A stretch of DNA of 64,000 nt from Symbiodinium kawagutii. Its lineage: Eukaryota; Sar; Dinophyceae; Suessiales; Symbiodiniaceae. The DNA lies in assembly GCA_009767595.1 (NCBI GenBank), contig VSDK01015817.1, positions 75,909-139,908 of the forward strand. The letters run 5' to 3'. Made by a program: the position numbers and the translations under genes. The notes under the pieces were generated by a model. It was not told where the DNA came from. It saw only the letters and a program-made list of their open reading frames with translations, and did no database searches. Below, piece by piece: positions 12,232 through 23,624 of the stretch (the first letter of the stretch is position 1; each line of letters starts with the position of its first letter).

Positions 12232-13088
12232 GAGATATTTTCACAGATTTGACCAGCTCCGACAGACTTTGTTCATCATGGTTGTACGCATTGTAATATT
12301 TCTTAATGTTCAAAATGTGGATCATGGCCATCTATCCTGATTCACATTTGTTTTGTTACGTTTGCAACTGCCAATCAGACACCGTATGCACTTATGCGTG
12401 ATGAGAGTACACATCTCGGGTATGTGCGTGTATATGTGTGAATCTAGTTGATCTGTTGCACGCTCAGTGCAGTGTATATTTGCTACATTTCCATTTTTGC
12501 GTGTATTGCACGGCAAAGAGCTACTCACAAATTACAAAACATTGGAAGGGCAAAGCAGTCTGGTAGGTTTCCAGGAGTAGACATCTCTAAGACCAAGCGA
12601 ACTACCAACAAGCAAAAATGATACATGGACATGTAATGACACGTAGAGCTACCAAAAATGTATTGAACATGATTGAACTACCAAGAACCAACTACCAACC
12701 GACACCCAAAGGTGTACGCCAACCTACAAGCGACGCCCCTGTGTTGATCTGCTGACCGGGGTTGGAAGCTGATAGGATCAGAGCCGCAGGTGCAGCACCT
12801 TGGGCTGAGCTGTCTGTGTTGGTCAGAGCCTCAAATTCTGTGTGTTGATGGGTGCTGGTTGATGGCCAGCTGGTGGATGTTGCAGGTGGATGTTTGATGC
12901 TGGTTAATCGGGATTAGATTGTATCCCCCTTGATGTTGGTTGTATCCCCACTGTGGGGTGATTACTTAATTAATCAATGGGGATTTTCTTGGGCGAATTG
13001 AGACAATGACCACAGTTATGAGCCAGTAGTTCAAAAGTGGACATACATACCCCTAAATCATCCCTAGATTATCAAGATCAATTGTGAG
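12232..13088. other. no gene seen
   Basis: Contains repeated CTACCAA words between 12600 and 12700 and GT-rich text around 12830-12960. No convincing exon on either strand. Confidence 0.45.
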
Positions 13089-13279
13089 GGGTGTACACCA
13101 TGAAGTTCGAACCGCCAATTGGTCATTGGATCAGTGCCACCTATCATCCCAAAGTGATTTTGCAACGTCCTGTTCTTCTGTCAAGCCGACGGTGTTCAAA
13201 GGATCCTACGCGCGAGGGATCAGCCATCCTGCCACGTTTGCTGTGGAGACACACACACACACAAGTTGGGAAGGATTAA
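13089..13279 (+). CDS. exon candidate, unknown
   Basis: Frame beginning VYTMKFEPPIGHWISATYHP runs about 62 codons to TAA. A short CA microsatellite (13248-13262) lies inside and encodes a His/Thr run. Another forward frame is open over the same bases, so the frame is uncertain. Confidence 0.35.
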
Positions 13280-13300
13280 GACTAAGACGCAGAAATTCAG

Positions 13301-13357
13301 GTGATCAAGTCGTTTGGGCCCAAAACGGTGCTGATACAACTAATGAAGAGAAGTTAG
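13301..13357 (+). CDS. short last-exon candidate
   Basis: Acceptor AAATTCAG, phase-0 frame VIKSFGPKTVLIQLMKRS and TAG. A second frame through the same bases (DQVVWAQNGADTTNEEK) is also coding-like and open to 13428. Confidence 0.35.
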   Translation: MIKSFGPKTVLIQLMKRS

Positions 13358-13532
13358 AGACAAAGTTGATACCTCTCTTATGCACGCGCATCAAGTCAGT
13401 AACGACAAAGTCAATTACACAATCGTGACTGATGATGAGTGATGTTTGTTTTTACATGTTTTTACGATTATGACCTCAACACATGTGTATACATATTAGA
13501 CTTCCTAAGCACGTGTGTGAAGATGTTTTCAG

Positions 13533-13689
13533 CCAATCACTGCAACGAGGAGGCATAGATCTCGAAGCTGCTTCGCCAGGAGAGTTGGAGCCTGGTGCCG
13601 CGATTGCATCCTGCAACTCAGTGTGCTGCCCAGCAACGATGTGCTCCAAGGAGCTGGTCATGGTGACTCCAAGGAGCTGGTCATGGTGA
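13533..13689 (+). CDS. last-exon candidate ending in a tandem repeat
   Basis: Acceptor ATGTTTTCAG, then a frame reading QSLQRGGIDLEAASPGELEP and a Cys/Ala-rich part. Its 3' end lies in a 23-bp tandem repeat and stops at TGA. Stop position therefore depends on repeat copy number. Confidence 0.4.
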
Positions 13690-13710
13690 CTCCAAGGAGC
13701 TGGTCATAGC
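13644..13710. repeat. 23-bp tandem repeat, three units
   Basis: Units of CTCCAAGGAGCTGGTCATGG plus three bases start at 13644, 13667 and 13690. The third is incomplete at its end. Confidence 0.9.
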
Positions 13711-14215
13711 ATGTACTGGTTCTTTTTTCCAGGCCATTTATATGGGAACTGTTAGATTTATGAGCAAGGTTATTCCCCATGAAGAAGCAATGACCGCTAG
13801 AAATCGTTAGAAATCAGTAAGCACTAGAAATGATAACTGGTTATGCAAAGGCTATTCATGAGGAAACTGTTATATCAATGATAGGGAAACATGATTGGGG
13901 ACCGGAGGATATTGATCCACATCCGACCAGATTGCAATCGCCAGCCTTCGTCAAAAAGAAAATGATCGACAGCCATAAAGATGTCTTATGAACCATGATT
14001 AGCCATTATAGAACAAATGCTATGATTGTCCACGATTGATGAACCATTATTAACCTTGGTTCTTTGACTTGGTGCGCCCTTCGCTTTGCCTGGGGGTGCA
14101 TCGTTGACCAGTGCGCAACCATTATTGACCTTGATGAACCATGATTTAACATTATGAACCCAGGAATCAAGCCTTGTATCGCTGGTCTTCTTCGCTGCTG
14201 CATTTCGTGACCCAG

Positions 14216-14297
14216 GCTGTTGCTGGGTCACGAGCTGCAGCGAGCCTATGAGCGCTTCGAGGTGCCACGGCTGGGCATGGCTGGGGGCCCACCAGCG
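14216..14297 (+). CDS. exon candidate, overlaps a tandem repeat
   Basis: Acceptor GTGACCCAG, then LLLGHELQRAYERFEVPRLG and CCAGCG|GTGACC as donor. The minus strand is also open here for over 100 codons (13986-14315), with AACCAT-type repeats at its lower-coordinate end, so the strand is uncertain. Confidence 0.35.
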
Positions 14298-14388
14298 GTG
14301 ACCTGAGCCACCCATGGGGGTTGCTCAACCTGGGGACCTACCAGCGGTGACCTGAGCCACCCATGGGGGTTGCTCAACCTGGGGACGC
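14291..14388. repeat. 49-bp tandem duplication
   Basis: Two adjacent, essentially identical 49-bp units start at 14291 and 14340 (ACCAGCGGTGACCTGAGCC start). The duplication copies the candidate donor of the preceding exon. Confidence 0.93.
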
Positions 14389-14485
14389 CCACAGATATGG
14401 TTGGTTTACAATGGTTTAGTTACTACTGTAAATGATTCATGTTGGATGATTGCGGGTACCCATGTTTTGAGAAACACCCATATCA
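14388..14485 (+). repeat. dispersed 'TTGAGAAACCACCAT' repeat, copy a
   Basis: Opens with a GGGGAC / ATGGTTGGTTTA block and ends with GGGTACCCATGTTTTGAGAA. Same order of blocks as copies near 39240, 41035, 41220 and, reversed, 58345. Confidence 0.65.
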
Positions 14486-14814
14486 TTCAAAGGCTCACTT
14501 CACGAGTACTGTATCCACTTGCTGGTTGAAGAATTTTACCTACATGCGTGCTTTGCTTATTTTGTTGCATTGGAAGCTTTACTTGATTGGCAAGAATTTC
14601 ACAGTCTCGATAGCAATTTTCATGCAAACAATCAGCCAATAATAACCAACGACTAGTGACCGGGTAGCAATGTGAATAGATTATGCTAGAATGACCAGCT
14701 TTATACTTGATACTACAGCTAGTGCTACTGATGACTGCTTAGTTCATAGTTGTCTCATAATACACTACCGGATCATTAGTTGCTGATGTTGCTTCCCAAA
14801 CCTTTCAACGCCAG

Positions 14815-14905
14815 GCACCCAGCGAAAGTCGCGAACTGCTGGAGGATGCTCTTCGTTCAGTACCTGAGGAGCGAAGCATCGCGAAGCATTGCAGAGCGAT
14901 CAGCT
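14815..14905 (+). CDS. exon candidate, hydrophilic helix
   Basis: Acceptor ACGCCAG, then APSESRELLEDALRSVPEER and a basic stretch; GTAGGG follows as donor. Well-balanced composition with charged residues. No domain recognised. Confidence 0.5.
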
Positions 14906-15788
14906 GTAGGGATCGGCCATAGCCGTTGTTTTTTCTGCAGGGTTGACCGCATGGGGATAACTATACTTAAACAATGTTTAAGCACCTAATCCTTGTTAAG
15001 CAACTAATGCTGGTTGTTAAGCAATAATCTTTAGTTTTGCTGTTTTCGAATGGTTGACAGTATATCATTGATGAGCAACCAAAATGATGATATGTTGAAC
15101 CCTGAGGGATACAAGCGCAACACTGATTGATGATTAATTCACTTCAGAGGGGTTTGGAACTTGGCTGCTGCATACGTTACATGTTTGTAAACGGTTTATT
15201 AATAATACAACATGCAACAATACGTCCTAGCCAACCTGTAGAAACACAACCAGCAATCAGGTGAATTGGTTCCACTGCTTCACTACTCCCAGTAAGGATG
15301 TTCCAGCCACCACAGTATGGTTCAAGCAAACTACTCTGTGCCTCAACGGTGATCCCAAATTGTTCAAACAATTGTTTTCGACATTGCGATTTTGAAAATC
15401 AAATCATGAACCGAGATGTTTCTAGATTTGTATATAGAACATACATTCAATGTGTTGTTGTTTTAAATACAGGCAGCATGCACCACTTGCTTGTTATATC
15501 TGGCTTATTTTGACTCAGTCAAAATATTGATATATGTATGCATGTACAGGAATTCGTATTAGCTTAAACAAAAGACATAGTTATCCACACCTCTGCGGAC
15601 AAATAGGTGCAGCGGACATAGATATGTGCTGTATACACATGTGGTCTTGATATGCTACATTAATTAATGATTATTTACAGCATGCATATGGATGCATAAA
15701 ATGTTTTAGCATCTCGTACCCATACACCACTAGCCAGGCCAAGTCGTAGGGGTGGACATTTCTGCTGATACAGCTTCGGCCATTGCAG
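14906..15788. other. mostly noncoding
   Basis: AT-rich. A minus-strand open segment at 15671-15935 and a short plus-strand one near 15745 (PGQVVGVDISADTASAIAG) overlap; neither has convincing splice ends. The plus one resembles the glycine/aspartate loop of nucleotide- or SAM-binding folds, but only loosely. Confidence 0.35.
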
Positions 15789-15847
15789 GGAATCAATGCC
15801 TTGCCGTCCTTCATTGAGGAGCAATGGTGCATGGGGGCGGTGGCAAA
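15789..15847 (+). CDS. exon candidate, unknown
   Basis: Acceptor CATTGCAG, phase-0 frame GINALPSFIEEQWCMGAVA, donor AAA|GTAGGT. Short; supported by agreement of acceptor, frame and donor. Confidence 0.4.
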
Positions 15848-16256
15848 GTAGGTGTAATAGGCACAAGCAATCAGAAGCAAACATGCCTGGCATGGAATCA
15901 ACAACTTGGACACTATGTAGTTGGACATGCAGCATCTATGAAGCTAGCTAGTCTATCCACTTACCACCATTGGCAGTACATGTGTGGGCACATCTGGGAT
16001 TCCGCACTTGTTCCTTGAAGAAACTTTTTCGCTTTTGATCTCGCCTGGCATAGTGTTAGATGCAGTGACACATTTGTTGATTTTGAATGCCAAAGTACAT
16101 AGTACAGTACATAGGAGCAAATTGAAGTACAGTACATTTTGATTTAGAATGAGCGAATTCTTAGGCAAGAGAGGCTTGGGGCCCAGAGGCTCTTGCGCAC
16201 ATTTGGTTGCCAGGAGCCTTTGGGTGCCTTGGTTGTCTACGGAGAGGTCTCGCCAG

Positions 16257-16336
16257 GTGCTACCAGCGGGTTGGGAAACGGTGTGATGAAATCATGCAGA
16301 AACATTCCATCTTTGTCAGCAAGGCGCGGTACAAGG
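16257..16336 (+). CDS. exon candidate, basic
   Basis: Acceptor CTCGCCAG, then CYQRVGKRCDEIMQKHSIFV and donor AAGG|GTAGTT. A second frame (GATSGLGNGVMKSCRN) is open in parallel. Confidence 0.35.
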
Positions 16337-16603
16337 GTAGTTGCAGTGAAAAAGATAACAAACCGTCGTTGCTCGATCTCTGTTTGCCTCACCAGCGTAT
16401 GCTCGAACTATCCTGCTCGATGTCATCTCATAGTCGGACTGCCAAGATGAGACAACTTGATTGCAGATTTTTTACATCCCATTTCATGTGTCGTTATGTT
16501 GACATCGGTCGTAACAAAGAGAGAAACACACAAACTCTTGAGAATAGGAGATGCTTGTACTTTTGAAAAAGGTAATTGCGCTTGCTATTTCATGTATTTG
16601 CAG

Positions 16604-16746
16604 CCATTTTGGTTACATCAAGCTCTCATCGGGAGAAGTCGATTCTCAGGAAAGGCCATGGCTTGTACCTTTGCACGGATGGAGAAGTGTTTGGTGACGC
16701 CGACCAAACATTTTCGATGCTCATTTTGTGGCAGCTCATCCCGCAT
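16604..16746 (+). CDS. exon candidate, unknown domain
   Basis: Acceptor ATTTGCAG, then a frame beginning ILVTSSSHREKSILRKGHGL and continuing through LYLCTDGEVFGDADQTF to a GT donor at CGCAT|GTGTGA, about 47 codons. A second frame starting HFGYIKLSSGEVD is open for the first 30 codons. The longer frame is preferred. Confidence 0.5.
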
Positions 16747-16859
16747 GTGTGATTCTGGCCAGTTTATCGAAGTAAGCTTGAAAGTCAAACGTCCAACTTT
16801 TAAAAAATGCAGCAGGTACAGTATTGTAGTAATTTGTAGTCCCTCGGAAGTGATGTTGG

Positions 16860-16990
16860 AGCAGAGATATCAAGCAAGATGTGCGTATAGCCGGATGGTC
16901 GATTTGCCGGGGCTTCGACGTATTTTTGATGCTCCAGTAGAGACAAGTACAGATCAACAGATTTTCAGACGGATAGATGCTAGAGAACAG
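16860..16990 (+). CDS. weak coding segment
   Basis: A frame containing YSRMVDLPGLRRIFDAP is open to TGA. The DLPG motif resembles the GTPase G3 loop of dynamin-like proteins, but no G1 or G4 motif is visible and the splice ends are poor. Possibly a fragment. Confidence 0.22.
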
Positions 16991-17798
16991 TGAGAGAGAG
17001 AGAGATACAGTTGATAGACTAACATATTCACCAGCCTACAGAGCGCAGCAGACAACAACAGCAACCCACAAAAACACCAGCCCGCAAAAACACCATCACA
17101 GAAAAACACCATCGCAGAAAAACACCAGCTCACAAACCAGAATAAACGTAAGCAAAACAAAACACAAGCAGACAAGAACGCCAGCTGACAAAAAATCCAG
17201 GCGCTGTGGCTCCGTCATCGGACCGCTCTGCGATGCATTCATCTCAGCCAAGCCTGTTTTCCTCTTGACCTATTCTTCAAACTTCCGCCACCACCTTGTG
17301 CCGGCTTGCCACTGCAGAGTCCTTTAGGGGAAGTGGCACTTTGGCAGGTACGGCTCAACACACACAAAGCATAACAAGCACCAAAATGTTACATCTACCG
17401 TGAGTTTGAAAGAGGTGAACAGATGTGGATGCTCAGCGTGGAATCGCATATGTGCAAGACATGAAAATACCCTTTCGGTAACATTCGGTAACCACTGGGG
17501 AGACCGCTGCTTCCTTTAGTCGGAAAATGCTAGAGGATGGCTTCAAGATGGCTTTGAGGTGCTTTAAAATTATGGCTTGTTATGAAGGTGTTGGATTTCA
17601 CACACGCCAGGCATCCATTGCCTCAATGAGAGGTGGTGCCCTGGGTGTGCTGGACTCAGTCATATCATGAGTGTGGTTCGTCATACTAACGTTTGGTTCA
17701 ATATGCTCCAATATTGGTTTAACTATTGAACTTGAAAAGGTGCATGTATACAGTATTGCATGTTCAAAATGTTTGCAGTTTTTGAACTTCCAATGCAG

Positions 17799-17947
17799 AA
17801 TCAGCCCTCAGTGGCCTGCGGTTGCCCGCGGTGCCGCGTATGGGGGCAACAGCACTTGCCGCTTTTGGCAGGCCACAGGACGAAAATTCCTTTGGGAGAT
17901 GCCTACACAGATGACGAGAAGATTGAGGATGCAGTCCGACCGGCCTC
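17799..17947 (+). CDS. exon candidate with CxCxxC
   Basis: Acceptor CAATGCAG, phase-0 frame NQPSVACGCPRCRVWGQQHL and on to DAYTDDEKIEDAV; possible donor CCTC|GTGACT. Elevated GC relative to the flanks. The Cys cluster could bind metal. Confidence 0.5.
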
Positions 17948-18411
17948 GTGACTCAGCATAGCACAGAAATTTATGAAATTTGCTATCCCCCCAAACATGG
18001 CTCAAATTTGGCAATGCTAGGTCACTCAACCATACCCAACCTCTTTGTGACTTAGACTGAGCGGCTATAGTGCATAACAGTTGTTGAGAATTCCCGGGCA
18101 ATTGCCCTGATGATGAGAACCTGGGCAAGCTACCCTGCAAATGTGTAGGTGAACTTCCCAACAAACACCAGTTTGCTCCTTTATTTTCACTACATGGTAG
18201 CACAGGGTATAACACCATACAGCCTGCTCACTCACAATCATTGTCCATTTGCAACTTTCATTGAGTTGAATGTGGTACGTGTAGTCCTTCCTGACTTGAG
18301 TAAGTTTGCTGGTGTGCATACATAAATCCATCATCCATTCTTGGTGTGGCAGCAAGAAAAATGTTCTCTTTCTGTGTTCTCCATGGACTAGTTTGGCTTC
18401 GAAAATGTCAG

Positions 18412-18479
18412 GTATCCCGCTGCCAATCGAAGGGCTGTTGCATCGACAAGCAAATGATGCCCTTCTGGTGGAAGCGGGG
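18412..18479 (+). CDS. exon candidate, unknown
   Basis: Acceptor AATGTCAG, frame GIPLPIEGLLHRQANDALLV, then a strong donor GTGAGC. A competing frame is Cys/Trp-rich (CQSKGCCIDKQMMPFWW). Splice sites are good but the frame is unresolved. Confidence 0.45.
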
Positions 18480-18746
18480 GTGAGCTGTAGCAATCATTTT
18501 AGTAGCAGTAGCAGTCAGTAGTAGTTGCAAGTAGTAGCAGTGAATAGCCGTGTTGTAGGACTGACATCTCCTCACTATGGCCGAGAAGTCGGAGCGAATA
18601 CCCAAATCAAAAGTAATCAACCTGTGAAAGTGAAAGTACAAGTGATGAGATCGTCATCGAAACCCGAGCGGATCTTGTATAGTGAACTCTGCGATGGAGG
18701 ATCCATGTGCATGATTGCCATGCGAATTTGTGCATGATTGCAAGTC

Positions 18747-20190
18747 GGATCTTCTTGAGACCTGACACCCCGGGTATTTTTGTATGGGGAAATTTGCCAT
18801 CAGGTACTATCAGATCTCCTTAGTTGAGACAGTGGGGACTCCTAACACCATGGCCGCAAGATCGACTTGCGAGAGTGCACTTGGACGCCAAGTCCATTCT
18901 CGAAGCGATGCGAAAGATGATCGGCGTGGAGAGTGCGTCGAGAATCTTCCTGAGACCCGACAACCGGGTTATTTTTGTATAGTGAACTCATCATTTATGA
19001 GGTCTCCTTAGTTGAGACACTGGGGTCTATCCTAACACGATGGCCCCAAGATCGACTTGCGAGAGTGCACTTGGACGCCAAGTCCATTCTCGAAGCGATA
19101 GGAAAGATGATCGGCATCGAGAGTGCGTCGAGAATCTTCCTGAGACCCGACAACAGGGTTATTTTTGTATAGTGAACTCACCAATCATGAGGTATTCAAA
19201 TCTCCTTAGTTGAGACACTGGGGACTATCCTAACACGATGGCCCCAAGATCGACTTGCGAGAGTGCACTTGGACGCCAAGTCCATTCTCGAAGCGATAGG
19301 AAAGATGATCGGCATCGAGAGTGCGTCGAGAATCTTCCTGAGACCCGACAACAGGGTTATTTTTGTATAGTGAACTCATCATTCATGAGGTATTCAAATC
19401 TCCTTAGTTGAGACACTGGGGACTATCCTAACACGATGGCCCCAAGATCGACTTGCGAGAGTGCACTTGGACGCCAAGTCCATTCTCGAAGCGATAGGAA
19501 AGATGATCGGCATCGAGAGTGCGTCGAGAATCTTCCTGAGACCCGACAACAGGGTTATTTTTGTATAGTGAACTCATCATTTGTAAGGTATTCAAATCTT
19601 CTTAGTTGAGACACTGGGGACTATCCTAACACGATGGCCCCAAGATCGACTTGCGAGAGTGCACTTGGACGCCAAGTCCATTCTCGAAGCGATGCGAAAG
19701 ATGATCGGCGTCGAGAGTGCGTCGAGAATCTTCCTGAGACCCGACAACAGGGTTATTTTTGTATAGTGAACTCATCATTCATGAGGTATTCAAATCTCCT
19801 TAGTTGAGACACTGGGGACTATCCTAACACGATGGCCCCAAGATCGACTTGCGAGAGTGCACTTGGACGCCAAGTCCATTCTCGAAGCGATAGGAAAGAT
19901 GATCGGCATCGAGAGTGCGTCGAGAATCTTCCTGAGACCCGACAACAGGGTTATTTTTGTATAGTGAACTCATCATTCATGAGGTATTCAAATCTCCTTA
20001 GTTGAGACACTGGGGACTATCCTAACACGATGGCCCCAAGATCGACTTGCGAGAGTGCACTTGGACGCCAAGTCCATTCTCGAAGCGATAGGAAAGATGA
20101 TCGGCATCGAGAGTGCGTCGAGAATCTTCCTGAGACCCGACAATGCCCAACAAGCGGGTCTTTGTTCTGTATAGTGAATCACTTTCACCA
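18747..20190 (+). repeat. 198-bp tandem array with an exon-like segment per unit
   Basis: Seven tandem units. CCTTAG sites begin at 18821, 19009, 19207, 19405, 19603, 19801 and 19999, so the spacing is 188 then 198 five times. Each full unit holds a 155-base open segment between TTAG and GTATAG (19012-19166, 19210-19364, 19408-19562, 19606-19760, 19804-19958, then a last one from 20002). The segment includes LARVHLDAKSILEAIGKMIG and ends RPDNRVIF. The 43 bases between segments start GT and end AG. Unit 1 lacks two bases and so is frameshifted. The last unit diverges near its end. Degraded tails lie at 18660 and 18747. Units 2-7 are nearly identical, which implies recent expansion or homogenisation. 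It may be a minisatellite grown from an exon, or a run of duplicated exons. Confidence 0.9.
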
Positions 20191-20392
20191 AGATTCGCCA
20201 CGTGCATTGCCTGGCAATGGACGGCCAAAAGAAAACCAGAAATTTGAAGAGGTTTTTGGGGTAGGAACATGTTTGGCAACGCGCGTGATTGGTCATTATT
20301 GCTGTGGAGACAAGATGCAGGCATCACGACTGGTGAGTTCTTGCTGAGATTTCGGGGCCAGAATCGTTGCTTGAAAGAACCCATCGCTGCAG

Positions 20393-20484
20393 GCTCCGGC
20401 ATCCAACAGGTGGAGTTGGCCTTGGTCGAAAAGGTTGGGAATCTCAGGTTGCCGTGGTTGCCATGTCACCCCTGGGTGATCATG
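20393..20484 (+). CDS. exon candidate, unknown
   Basis: Acceptor ATCGCTGCAG, frame GSGIQQVELALVEKVGNLRL followed by PWLPCHPWVIM, and a strong donor ATG|GTAAGC. One of the better-bounded exons here. It follows the 198-bp array by 200 bases and may belong to the same gene. Confidence 0.55.
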
Positions 20485-21208
20485 GTAAGCATTGAGTCTA
20501 TTTTACTACCTGGGTCATTGGAGAGCTGGTCATCCATGGAATCGACCAGTGGCTCTGAGCCCCCTGCATTGTTTGGCGCCATGTTGCCAGAATATTTCAC
20601 CAATTTTTTGGCCAACATGTCTTTTTCTTGTCTAATCAGTGGATGCTGAAGATATCTGAAGATGATGCGAATCAAGTCTGAAACCTCACGTGTTGTTATA
20701 GACTAGATAATTGGTGACAACATAATATGACAAGATATTCTGACAATTATATAGGTATACTACATGTATTTCATTTATGTATACATCTCATATATGTATA
20801 CATCGTAAATATTATAGCAACTGTTTGAAGAAAAAATCAAAAATTGATGCTGTACTGTTCAACTGCAACATAGGCCACCCCTCAAGCCTGACCCCTTTTC
20901 CTGGCTTCTCAATGCTTCCCCGCCAAACCTGCAAACATGTCTCCATCAAATTGTCTGTGATTACCAATCTCTTGACATTTCATGATACCTGTGAGGCTCG
21001 ATACTCTTGCGTATGAGAATGCAATTGCATGCTGAAAGTAAACATTTGGATCCTGAATTGTTACAAAGACCGCCAAAAACAGGCAAGCCACGGTTAGCCT
21101 ATTTGTGTCGGAGTGAATATTGAATACAGTTTTACAAGATATACATGCATGCAAGTGTGCAAACATCAGCATTATACAACCCCTTGTGTACAACTAATTC
21201 GTCTACAG

Positions 21209-21303
21209 GCGGCTACATACTTCTTGCTGCCCGAACGCCTAGCCACCGAGGTGACGCCCCGTCCTGGTTGGACCGCGTTGGTGCACTCAGATGGTGCTGA
21301 GAC
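21209..21303 (+). CDS. exon candidate, unknown
   Basis: Acceptor GTCTACAG, frame AATYFLLPERLATEVTPRPG then WTALVHSDGAE. Locally GC-rich. An internal GTGACG could be an earlier donor. Confidence 0.45.
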
Positions 21304-21412
21304 GTGTCAACTCTCATAGGATTGGATTCAAAGAGTGGTGATCACAAAGGTCAATTTTATTGTGGCATTTGCTCATATATTTTATTTTGATGCATAATTA
21401 TGCATCATCAAG

Positions 21413-21471
21413 TAGAACAAGCAGTTGAAGCTATACGAGAATTAGTTTTCCATGGCTTTCCTACTTTCCAA
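21413..21471 (+). CDS. short exon candidate
   Basis: Acceptor CATCAAG, frame VEQAVEAIRELVFHGFPTFQ, GT follows. The minus strand is also open across 21408-21599. Confidence 0.35.
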
Positions 21472-22014
21472 GTTGCTATCACATGAGGGAAGAACGAAGC
21501 GGCCTTGCTGTGCGAGTCCACATGATTTCCGCCGCATTTCTCGCGGATGTTTCCATGGATTGAGATTTGTTCCACTATCCAATCATTTTTGCAGTTCACA
21601 GGCTATGTGCCCAGGGGGTTCAGGGGGTTAAGAAACAGAACGAACCATGGAGAGTGATGATAATGTATAGTTCATGTATTTATTTTCTTCACAATTGCAT
21701 TTATTTCTGTACACACTATCATCACCTATATGCCCCTTGCACATCATATTTGTAATGTTCCAAATTTTGCCCCGAGATGATTGCAGTAAGTAGTCCTTCA
21801 GACATATCCAAATATCATGCCAAATCAGATTGGCATGCAAAACCACCAATCATCAAGGAATAAGCAAGCAGCAAATGGCTTGTGGATATGCAACCACTGA
21901 CTTGGAGGGTGATAAAAACCGGTTTTTATATCTTTACATATTTTTGATGATGTATGCACATGTTGGATGGTGTCAATAGAATTGATTACGTATTTGTGCA
22001 TGCACAACTAGCAG

Positions 22015-22176
22015 TTCCGTAAGCTCAGTGACACCGCCACCACCCAAGAAGCGCTGGCTCCACAGCTGACGCCAGGCCTTTTCTCCTGCGCAGTGATGAG
22101 CGGAGTGAGGCGATCCTCTTCGGAGCAGCAACTTGCCATCCATGGTTCACCGAGGCTAAACAAAGCTGGTCAATGA
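22015..22176 (+). CDS. last-exon candidate, hydrophilic C-terminus
   Basis: Acceptor CTAGCAG, 53 phase-0 codons and TGA. It reads FRKLSDTATTQEALAPQLTP and later VRRSSSEQQLAIHG. GC-rich relative to the flanks and a single clean frame. Confidence 0.5.
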   Translation, partial: FRKLSDTATTQEALAPQLTPGLFSCAVMSGVRRSSSEQQLAIHGSPRLNKAGQ

Positions 22177-22596
22177 ACAAACACGTTTGAATAAAGCACG
22201 GTTAACCTTAAGCCTAACCACATATTTATTTGGATTAACTACAGTTGCGTCAACCTAGGTTTACCAAATGTACCTGTTTTTGTTTGTTGTCCGTAGATGA
22301 TGGTACTTACTAACCATCCAAGTTCGAAGCCATTGTACAGAGGCAAACCACTAGTTTTTTGGGGTACGCCATTGTTGGACAAACCCATGGTTAAGCTTGG
22401 TTAACAAGGGCTAATGTAGTCGTTAACCCAGTTGACCCTAGTCGAATCTGTGACAATCCTTAATGCAGGAATCATGTGGCATGGATTGGCATGGATCTAC
22501 CTTTGATCTGATACATGTTACATGATGCAATTATAAATGATTATAGATGTATATTGACGGAAGCCAAAGTACACTTTTGACCGAAGTGGTATGTGA

Positions 22597-22735
22597 CTAC
22601 ACTTTGTGCCCTATGCGGCTATAGTTTCCATTGTAGCGCTTGACCAAATTAATGTGAAACCAATCCTGATCGCAACCCAAACGCGACAGCAGAGTCAGCT
22701 GCTGTAGATTGCTGACGTCCCAGGTTCCTGGATCA
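22597..22735 (-). CDS. coding segment, strand ambiguous
   Basis: On the minus strand a frame reads GTWDVSNLQQLTLLSRLGCD and then DWFHINLVKRYNG to a stop at 22597. The plus strand is also open here (VPYAAIVSIVALDQINVKP to TAG near 22709). Composition slightly favours minus. Confidence 0.35.
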
Positions 22736-23399
22736 TTTGCTTCTCCGGCGCAGGCAATATTTGTATGCCTTATTTTATGCGATATTGTTATTATGTACAT
22801 GTCAATAGTTCTACGTATCTCTTGGTTGGTCACTCCGCCATTGAATGGTCCCAACTCATATTGCAACTGATATTTGACGCAGGTCTATATAGCCTTCGGT
22901 TGGACATAGCAGGTTTGATGGAAGGCTTGTGCCACCATGTTTCCTGCGTTTGGCAATATCCAAGCATTTCTGTGACCTGCGAAGCTCAACCACAGATCAA
23001 TGCCCTCTACATCCCTCTACCTGTTTGACGGTTTCCCCATTTATCACCTAATTATGAGCCATGAAAAATCATGAACAGCACTTCTGTATTAAGTCTTTAC
23101 CTAGTATACTTCCTGGAAATGGATGATGATTCGAACCCAATATTCCGGACAGATATTTATCAAGCAATGTCTTGGGATGAACAATTCAGTCCTCTTGTTT
23201 ATATCTCGCATAAATTAAAAAGTGACATTTTGTCATCAACTTTTTTCTACTGCACGAACTATAGCATGACATGTTCCTATTTGCTACAGGACAGCACTGT
23301 GTATCATGAACAAGCACAATTTATCAAATGACAATACTGTGAATGATAGCATCCTGCAACATATCATATCCCATGCTCCTCCTTTGCCGCCCGGTGCAG

Positions 23400-23490
23400 G
23401 TGCTGGTCCGGCTCTTGGACTTGGAGGAGTTGCTGGGATGGGCAGCCCTGCTCAGCGGCGGATGGCAAGAACATGGAATTGTACTGCTTG
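23400..23490 (+). CDS. exon candidate, Leu-rich amphipathic
   Basis: Acceptor CCGGTGCAG, frame VLVRLLDLEELLGWAALLSG then GWQEHGIVLLG, strong donor GTGAGC. A Gly/Ala-rich alternative frame is open too. Confidence 0.5.
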
Positions 23491-23624
23491 GTGAGCTGAT
23501 AAATCAATTTATACATTTGTATTCATTGATATTCATTGATCAGTTGGTGAGCGCATTGAAATGGAGTATGTTCAAGTTGACTTTTTGTGGATGTATACAC
23601 CAATTACGCGCATATGTATTCAAG

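Noticed and set aside
15740..15790. GQVVGVDISADTASAIAG as a SAM-binding motif
   Set aside because: Only a loop-like resemblance, a stop follows within ten codons, and no partner motifs are seen.
16601..16625. Relic of the dinoflagellate spliced leader (AGCCATTTTGG core)
   Set aside because: About 11 bases match the known leader, but the remainder does not and the site works better as an ordinary exon start.
16860..16990. Dynamin-type GTPase from VDLPG
   Set aside because: A single short motif without the P-loop or other G motifs; kept only as a weak segment.
18747..20190. CRISPR-like array
   Set aside because: The whole unit repeats, including the would-be spacers, the unit is 198 bases long, and the surroundings are eukaryotic.
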